Notes under the pieces: generated by a model
The model's database searches: none
Seen by the model: only the letters and a program-made list of their open reading frames with translations
Told to the model about the DNA's origin: nothing
Assembly: GCA_964495575.1 (NCBI GenBank)
Contig: CAZBVS010000004.1
Span: forward strand, 1-37,834
DNA length: 37,834 nt
Direction of reading: 5' to 3'
From: DATGCT01 sp964495575
GTDB lineage: Bacteria; Patescibacteriota; Minisyncoccia; UBA6257; GWB1-50-10
Made by a program: the position numbers and the translations under genes
Shown here: one piece after another, positions 32,753 through 37,834 of the stretch
Numbering within the stretch: the stretch's first letter is position 1
How the letters are laid out: each line of letters starts with the position of its first letter

Positions 32753-35587
32753 ATGGAGAAGGTAAATGAGTTAGGTTATACTCCAAAGGTCGAGGGCAAA
32801 GATTTGAGAGGGAGACCTTCAATTCCTATTCACAGATTTTTTACCCAGGAAGGAGTGCATCCGTATGAGAGAGTAGAGTGGGTGAAGAGAAATGCTTCGG
32901 TAAAGCAGGGTCCGGATAGTGTTTTTGAGCAGAAGGGGGTTGAGTTCCCAGATTTTTGGTCTCGGAATGCTGTGAACATTGTTGCTTCTAAATATTTTTA
33001 TGGACAACTTGGTTCACCAGACAGGGAGTATAGTTTGAAGCAGTTGATTAATAGAGTGGTTAAGAAAATTAGAGGATGGGGAGAAGATTTTGGTTATTTT
33101 GATAACAAAGAGCAAGCACAGGTTTTTGAGGAAGAATTAACTCATTTAATTCTTCATCAAAAAGGTTCATTTAATAGTCCGGTGTGGTTTAATGTAGGGA
33201 CGGTTGAACCTCCTCAATGTTCTGCTTGTTTCATTCTTGATGTAGATGATGAGATGGAGGATATTTTAGACTGGATTAAGAATGAAGGAATGATATTTAA
33301 GGGTGGTTCTGGGGCTGGAGCCAACCTTTCTTCTTTGAGAGCTAAAAGTGAGGCCCTATCTGGTGGTGGATATGCCTCAGGACCGGTTTCATTTATGCGA
33401 GGAGCGGATTCTGTAGCAGGGATGATTAAGTCAGGGGGGACTACAAGAAGAGCCGCTAAGATGGTGATTTTGGATATTGATCATCCGGATATAATGGACT
33501 TTATCAGAACAAAAGCTGATGAGGAAGAAAAGATAAAAACTTTGATGGAGGCAGGGTATGATATGCAGGATTTGAACAATGATGCTTGGAATTCTATCCA
33601 GTATCAGAATGCAAATAATTCGGTAAGGGTTACGGACGAGTTTATGGAGGCGGTTAAAAAAGGAGAGAAGTGGCAGACTAGATATAGGAAGAGTGATAGA
33701 GATGATGCTCCGGTATATGACGCTGATGAATTATTAGAAGAGATTGCTAATGCAGCTTGGGAGTCTGGAGATCCTGGAATTCAGTTTGATACAACAATTA
33801 ACAAATGGCATACCTGTCCTAACTCGGGGAGGATAAATAGTTCCAATCCTTGTTCTGAGTTTATGCATGTTGATAATTCGGCTTGTAACTTAGCTTCTTT
33901 AAACTTGTTGAAGTTCTTGAATGAAGATGGAAGTTTTGCAGTTGACGAGTTTAAACGAGCAGTAGATATATTTACATTAGCCCAGGACATTATTGTTGAT
34001 GGGGCTGGTTATCCTTTGAAAGAGATTGCAGAGAACTCTCATAAGTTTAGACAGCTCGGATTAGGTTTTTCTAATTTGGGAGCTTTCTTGATGGTAAACG
34101 GTGTTCCTTATGATTCTGAAGAAGCAGAGTCATTAAGTGGAGCTGTAGCTTCTTTGATGACTGGTGAGGTTTATCGTTGGTCCTCTGTTATTGCTCGAAG
34201 AATGGGACCTTTTGAAGAGTATAAGAAAAATGAGGAGCCGATGTTGGGAGTTATTAATCAGCACAGGTCAGCTTCTAAGAATCTTAAAAAGTCTGTGGTT
34301 GATGATTATCTGTATGAGGAGGCTCAGGTTGTTTGGGATAGAGCGTATGATTCTGGAAGGGAGTACGGATTCAGAAACTCACAGGCAAGTTTACTTGCTC
34401 CGACAGGTACCATCTCGTTTATGATGGACTGTGATACAACAGGCGTAGAACCGGACTTTTCTTTGGTGAAGATGAAACAGTTGGTTGGAGGAGGTTGGAT
34501 GAAGATTGTTAATGAGTCAGTAAAACTTGCTTTGGAGAATTTGGGATATGAAGCCGAAGAGGTTAGGGATATTATTGATTACGTTTCTAAGAAAGGGACT
34601 GTTGAAGGAGCGCCTCATTTCAAGGAAGAACATCTTCCTATATTTGATTGTGCTATAGAGCCAAAGAATGGAAGTAGATCGATTTCTTTGAACGGGCATA
34701 TACGAGTAGTGGCGGCTATTCAACCTTTTATTTCCGGTGCTATCTCGAAAACATTTAATATGGATCATGATACTACGGTTGAAGATATAGCTGATGCGTA
34801 TAAACGAGCGTGGAGGGCAGGTATAAAAGCCTTCACGGTTTATAGAGATGGCTCTAAAGCAACTCAGCCTCTTAGCTCTTCAAGTGATGAGGAGGAAGAG
34901 GATGATAAGGAGAAGGAGGTTAAGTTGAAAAAGAAAGAGGGTAAGACCGAGAAAGATAAAGCTTCTCGACAAAGATTGCCGGATGTAAGGAAGTCAGAAA
35001 CTCATAAGTTTTCTATTGTAGGTCATGAAGGGTACCTAACTTACAGCGTATATGAAGATGGAAGATTGGCTGAGATATTCATCAGAATGGCTAAGCAGGG
35101 AAGTACTTTAGCAGGGCTTCTTGATTCTTTTGCAATATCGATTTCAATTGCGTTGCAGTACGGAGTTCCGTTTAAAAAGTTAGCTGATAAGTTTATTCAT
35201 AGTAGGTTTGAACCGGCAGGAGTGACTGATAATTCAAATATAAGAATTGCTACAAGTATCGTAGATTACATATTTAGGTATTTAGCCTTAAGATTTTTGA
35301 GTGATGAGGATTTATCAAGTTTTGGGATGAGTAGGAAGGTTTATGAACTTGAGGATGAGGAGGATGATGAAGTTGAGGATAAGGAAGATGAGAGCAATGA
35401 ACCCGATTTAAAACCAAAGGTAGAGTTAGTTAAAACTCGGTCTGCTGAGGCAAGCTCTTCAGAGGTTGATAAGGGTGATACAGTAGCTGGAGGAAATGTT
35501 TGTCCTAAATGTGGAGGAATGATGATAAGGACGGGTACTTGTGAGACATGTCTGCAGTGTGGTGAGTCTTCAGGCGGGTGTAGTTAA
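32753..35587 (+). CDS. nrdJ: Adenosylcobalamin-dependent ribonucleotide reductase
   Basis: Class II RNR that makes deoxyribonucleotides using a B12 radical. The 944-residue protein has PQCSACFILDVDDEMEDIL, GGSGAGANLSSLRAK, the thiyl-radical Cys C367 in SSNPCSEF, CNLASLNL, and SLLAPTGTISFMMDCDTTG. A Lys/Glu linker leads to a TSCPD domain (~765-860), and the C-terminus carries CPKCGG and CETCLQCGE, a zinc-ribbon likely used for reduction. Being oxygen-independent, it suits a cell with little cofactor synthesis. No B12 biosynthesis or transport gene, and no cobalamin riboswitch, is visible. The leader is AT-rich with no Shine-Dalgarno site. Confidence 0.95.
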   Translation: MEKVNELGYTPKVEGKDLRGRPSIPIHRFFTQEGVHPYERVEWVKRNASVKQGPDSVFEQKGVEFPDFWSRNAVNIVASKYFYGQLGSPDREYSLKQLINRVVKKIRGWGEDFGYFDNKEQAQVFEEELTHLILHQKGSFNSPVWFNVGTVEPPQCSACFILDVDDEMEDILDWIKNEGMIFKGGSGAGANLSSLRAKSEALSGGGYASGPVSFMRGADSVAGMIKSGGTTRRAAKMVILDIDHPDIMDFIRTKADEEEKIKTLMEAGYDMQDLNNDAWNSIQYQNANNSVRVTDEFMEAVKKGEKWQTRYRKSDRDDAPVYDADELLEEIANAAWESGDPGIQFDTTINKWHTCPNSGRINSSNPCSEFMHVDNSACNLASLNLLKFLNEDGSFAVDEFKRAVDIFTLAQDIIVDGAGYPLKEIAENSHKFRQLGLGFSNLGAFLMVNGVPYDSEEAESLSGAVASLMTGEVYRWSSVIARRMGPFEEYKKNEEPMLGVINQHRSASKNLKKSVVDDYLYEEAQVVWDRAYDSGREYGFRNSQASLLAPTGTISFMMDCDTTGVEPDFSLVKMKQLVGGGWMKIVNESVKLALENLGYEAEEVRDIIDYVSKKGTVEGAPHFKEEHLPIFDCAIEPKNGSRSISLNGHIRVVAAIQPFISGAISKTFNMDHDTTVEDIADAYKRAWRAGIKAFTVYRDGSKATQPLSSSSDEEEEDDKEKEVKLKKKEGKTEKDKASRQRLPDVRKSETHKFSIVGHEGYLTYSVYEDGRLAEIFIRMAKQGSTLAGLLDSFAISISIALQYGVPFKKLADKFIHSRFEPAGVTDNSNIRIATSIVDYIFRYLALRFLSDEDLSSFGMSRKVYELEDEEDDEVEDKEDESNEPDLKPKVELVKTRSAEASSSEVDKGDTVAGGNVCPKCGGMMIRTGTCETCLQCGESSGGCS

Positions 35588-35611
35588 ATTACTTGGTTAT
35601 TAATCTAATTT

Positions 35612-35642
35612 AAATATGGCTTAGTTAAACTAAGCCATATTT
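35612..35642. terminator. Bidirectional terminator between nrdJ and the endonuclease gene
   Basis: A perfect 14-bp stem (35612-35625 with 35629-35642) and TAA loop are followed by a T tract. Both flanks are A/T-rich and the convergent gene stops at 35643-35645. Confidence 0.85.
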
Positions 35643-36500
35643 TTAATATTTTCTATTTAAATTTTGATATGAGTTTATAGCCTTTTTTAAAATTTTTCTT
35701 TTTTCTATTTTTTTATTCCAAACGCTGTTTTTGCGGTTAGGGTTTATATATATACCTTTAGAAAAATTTATTTCTTTTTGAAATTTTTTAAGATTTTCTT
35801 TTCTTCTTATGACTATTTCTGTATTTTTATTTTCAATCGAGCTTTCTATTTGAAAATCTAGCAAAAGTTTTTTAACAATTTTTAATATTTTAATGTTGTG
35901 TTGATAACCTCTAACTTTTCGAGATTTTTTATAAAAACTAACACAACCTTCATCGTCAAAAAAAGACTTAAGAAAAACTCGTTTATGTTTTATAGAAGCT
36001 GTTTTTATATATTTGAGCAGTTCTTTTGATTTTTTCTTTATATAAGCATTTAGTTCTATATTAAAATAGTTTATATAATTAACTTTATGATCGGATTTGT
36101 GAAGTTTTGTTTTAATGTTGAATAATCTTGAAGTTTTAAGTTTCATTTTATTTATCAATTTTTTACTATTGTTATAGTATTCAAAGCCTCCTTTTTTAAA
36201 ATACCCATCAAAAATTAGATGAGATATTACAAAAACAAGATCACCAGTCCATTTTTTTGGTTTTTTTAAATTGTCATTTTTAGTACTTATACCTTTTCTA
36301 TTATTTTTTATATATGCGTTTAACCTTTTAGTGCTTTTATTTTTTATTTCTTTTCTTCTTTCTTTTGATAAGGGTATATCTTTTATGTGGTAATAAATAG
36401 ATGTTTTGGGTTTTCCGGTTTTTTTAACTATTTCTGTTAAAGTAAAGCCCTGCTGTCGAAGCTTGCGGCAGATTTTTCTAAATTGTTTAGTTTTTTTCAT
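35643..36500 (-). CDS. Free-standing LAGLIDADG-type homing endonuclease
   Basis: A 285-residue predicted selfish DNA endonuclease. An N-terminal helix-turn-helix (~8-45, QQGFTLTEIVKKTGKPKTSI) precedes two degenerate LAGLIDADG helices: VISHLIFDGYF (~91-101) and FLKSFFDDEGCV (~181-192), the acidic D and E/D residues retained. The coding region is visibly richer in A and AAA codons than its neighbours, suggesting recent transfer. It lies 24 bases after the tRNA-Lys gene on the same strand, and a tandem TAAAGCTTA repeat (36500-36518) sits between them. No intein or intron splice signals surround it, so it is neither. Its target is unknown. Confidence 0.8.
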   Translation of the reverse strand: MKKTKQFRKICRKLRQQGFTLTEIVKKTGKPKTSIYYHIKDIPLSKERRKEIKNKSTKRLNAYIKNNRKGISTKNDNLKKPKKWTGDLVFVISHLIFDGYFKKGGFEYYNNSKKLINKMKLKTSRLFNIKTKLHKSDHKVNYINYFNIELNAYIKKKSKELLKYIKTASIKHKRVFLKSFFDDEGCVSFYKKSRKVRGYQHNIKILKIVKKLLLDFQIESSIENKNTEIVIRRKENLKKFQKEINFSKGIYINPNRKNSVWNKKIEKRKILKKAINSYQNLNRKY

Positions 36501-36524
36501 AAAGCTTAATAAAGCTTATTTTTG

Positions 36525-36598
36525 TCCGCCCGCCTGGACTCGAACCAGGAACAAGCGCCTTAAAAGGGCGATGCTCTGCCAAATTGAGCTACGGGCGG
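36525..36598 (-). tRNA. trnK: tRNA-Lys(UUU)
   Basis: The minus strand folds as a 74-base cloverleaf. The acceptor pairs CCGCCCG with CGGGCGG, the D stem is GCTC/GAGC, and the anticodon loop CTTTTAA reads UUU. The T arm is CCTGG/CCAGG with loop TTCGAGT. The anticodon stem has one T-C mismatch at its outer end. The 3' CCA is not encoded; the DNA reads ACA after the acceptor stem. A homing-endonuclease gene follows its 3' end. Confidence 0.93.
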
Positions 36599-36660
36599 TT
36601 TTACCTTTCTTATTTTACATAAATTAATAAAAGTTGCAACAGGATAGGGGGATTCTTGTC

Positions 36661-36689
36661 TTGACTTTTTGTAAATTATTTTGTATTAT
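36661..36689 (+). promoter_or_regulatory. Promoter of the OmpA-like gene
   Basis: TTGACT (36661-36666) and TATTAT (36684-36689) are spaced by 17 bases, close to consensus. The leader of ~35 bases ends in a strong Shine-Dalgarno site (AAAGGAG, 36718-36724), unlike most starts in the window. Confidence 0.65.
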
Positions 36690-36730
36690 TTTAGTGGTAA
36701 TTTTGAAAATTTAATATAAAGGAGATAGCT

Positions 36731-37600
36731 ATGAGAAAAGAATTATTAATTTTTCTTGTAATCCTTGTTTTTGGAGCAAGCATGCTAGCTCAAGGTTGGC
36801 AAAGGGTAGCCGGTTTTGATCTGGGTTCTCCAGAGATACCAGCAGAATCGAAGATTCAACTGAGAAGAATCGTTAAAGATTTGAATCCGAACGATCACGT
36901 GATTTGTATCAAGGGCGTAACTGATGAAGTTAAATGGCAGGGTAGCCATAGTTATTCAGAAGTTCTTGATACGCTTCTGGCAGAAAAAAGAGCAGTAGCA
37001 GTAGCTCGGTTTTATTCCGATCTTGGTTTTAAAACTAAGGTAGTTGGGATAAATAATTATATTCCGGGTGATGATTTCCGTGGAGCGGAAGTTAGGTTTA
37101 AGAAAGTTACTAAGCCTGTTGTTGCTAAGTCCGTAATCAAGAAAAAGTATCAGATTTATCGGGATAAGTATTTTCGTCTCGGTGCTGGCATAAAATCATG
37201 GATTTCTCTTAACAGAGAGGCTGAAAGCATTGTCTCTCCTGTTATTGAGCTAGGTCTTTATCAGGGTGATCAGATTCTTGTTTTAGGAGGAGGTTTTACA
37301 CCTTGGGATTATAAGAATGATTCATTTTTGAAAGTTAGAAATTCTTTTTGTTACGGAGAACTAAGATGGTTTGTAGAAGATTATTTCTTTTTAGCAGGCG
37401 GTCTTTCTGGAAATTGGCAATGGAAAGTTTTGGATCATGATTGGATGCAGGTGGGCATTTCTCCGGAGTTAGGTTTTGGTTTTCGGTGGAGATGGTTGAA
37501 TCTTGCTGTGTCGTATTCGCCTTCTTGGGTGGAGACGATGTTTGTTAAGAGATGGATGCAGGGTGTGTCTGTTAAGTTAAGCTTTGTAGGGAGGAGGTAA
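36731..37600 (+). CDS. OmpA-like envelope protein with beta-rich C-terminus
   Basis: A 289-residue secreted protein. A signal peptide (~1-20, cleavage after MLA) precedes a region at ~35-127 that resembles an OmpA peptidoglycan-binding domain (LDTLLAEKRAVAVARFYSDLGF). The C-terminal ~150 residues are rich in aromatic residues and glycine in alternating patterns like outer-membrane beta strands (LRWFVEDYFFLAGGLSGNW, GFGFRWRWLNLAVSYSPSW). An OmpA order of domain then barrel is reversed from the usual. CPR cells are thought to lack an outer membrane, so this is unexpected. Strong Shine-Dalgarno and more GC-ending codons also set it apart. Assignment of the barrel is by appearance only. Confidence 0.6.
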   Translation: MRKELLIFLVILVFGASMLAQGWQRVAGFDLGSPEIPAESKIQLRRIVKDLNPNDHVICIKGVTDEVKWQGSHSYSEVLDTLLAEKRAVAVARFYSDLGFKTKVVGINNYIPGDDFRGAEVRFKKVTKPVVAKSVIKKKYQIYRDKYFRLGAGIKSWISLNREAESIVSPVIELGLYQGDQILVLGGGFTPWDYKNDSFLKVRNSFCYGELRWFVEDYFFLAGGLSGNWQWKVLDHDWMQVGISPELGFGFRWRWLNLAVSYSPSWVETMFVKRWMQGVSVKLSFVGRR

Positions 37601-37602
37601 TA

Positions 37603-37834
37603 ATGAGAACTATAAGTAAAATATCATTGGTTTTAGTTCTATTGCTTTCTTTTTGTGAAAAAGCTGATTTAACAGGACCTCAACCTCCAGATTTTGATAG
37701 CAAGGTTTTTCTTACTGTATCTGCTGAAGATACCTTAGGAAATGTTATTGTTTCTGCAAAAGTATCTATTGATTCTTCGGAGGTAGGTCATTCCCCTTTT
37801 GTAGAAGAGGTAGAGCTTGATCCAGGAGAACATT
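37603..37834 (+). CDS. Lipoprotein with PEGA-like domain (start only)
   Basis: The first 77 codons of a gene cut by the window end. A signal sequence (~1-17) ends at LLSFC, a weak lipobox with Cys at 18. The following part, VIVSAKVSIDSSEVGHSPFV and LDPGEH, resembles a PEGA domain, found in surface lipoproteins. A strong GGGAGGAGG lies just upstream and overlaps the preceding gene's end, with start 2 bases after its stop. It is likely co-transcribed with the OmpA-like gene. Function unknown. Confidence 0.6.
   Translation, partial: MRTISKISLVLVLLLSFCEKADLTGPQPPDFDSKVFLTVSAEDTLGNVIVSAKVSIDSSEVGHSPFVEEVELDPGEH

Noticed and set aside
36406..36627. Plus-strand frame across tRNA-Lys
   Set aside because: It crosses the tRNA and the endonuclease start; frames through tRNA genes are common artefacts.
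1..37834. CRISPR array or insertion sequence
   Set aside because: No regularly spaced repeats, transposase motifs or terminal inverted repeats were seen; the only mobile parts are the intein and the free-standing endonuclease.

Overview
The window looks like a piece of a Candidate Phyla Radiation (Patescibacteria) chromosome, most likely Parcubacteria. The grounds are small compact AT-rich genes, short housekeeping proteins (ThrRS without a TGS domain, a release factor without its N-terminal domain), a minimal sugar-phosphate gene set, an adenosylcobalamin-dependent ribonucleotide reductase, a GyrB intein, and nusG-rplK without rplA. Some Parcubacteria are reported to lack L1. This placement is an inference; no rRNA gene is present to confirm it.

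Layout. 1-1.8 kb: class II aldolase and a short RF1 on the + strand. 1.8-4.2 kb, minus strand: rpmE, rplY and a secreted coiled-coil lytic transglycosylase. 4.4-10.5 kb, plus strand: intein-containing gyrB, secE-nusG-rplK, and gatB. 10.5-16.3 kb, minus strand: dnaE, then thrS-miaA. 16.5-21.5 kb, plus strand: a DUF192 protein, gap, a fused L,D-transpeptidase/D,D-carboxypeptidase, rpiB-rpe and an N-terminal transketolase subunit. 21.5-26.4 kb: a Kef-type antiporter, two small membrane-anchored envelope proteins, a pilin-like protein and a PilM-PilN fusion. Pth converges on the fusion. 26.9-32.6 kb: lepB, a HisRS-like protein, a HIT protein, rpsU-ybeY, ftsA and an ftsZ with a zinc-finger extension. 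32.7-36.6 kb: nrdJ, a free-standing LAGLIDADG-type endonuclease and tRNA-Lys(UUU). 36.7 kb to the end: an OmpA-like protein and the start of a PEGA-like lipoprotein gene.

How it fits together. Several neighbouring modules deal with the envelope and division: the transglycosylase, the LDT/DD-carboxypeptidase fusion, signal peptidase, type IV pilus platform and FtsA/FtsZ. The rest is translation (RF1, L25, L31, L11, S21, GatB, ThrRS, MiaA, Pth, YbeY), replication (GyrB, DnaE, NrdJ) and carbon metabolism (Fba, Gap, Rpe, RpiB, TktN).

Expression signals are distinctive. Many transcription-unit first genes have a -10 box ending only 6-9 bases before ATG, which predicts leaderless mRNAs, and most other starts have AT-rich leaders without a Shine-Dalgarno sequence. 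The two genes after 36.7 kb instead have strong Shine-Dalgarno sites. Of 35 complete genes, 30 end in TAA, 5 in TAG and none in TGA. The most unusual proteins are FtsZ with a C2H2 finger and polybasic linker, the LDT/DD-carboxypeptidase fusion, the HisRS-like protein with altered active-site motifs, and RF1 without domain 1.
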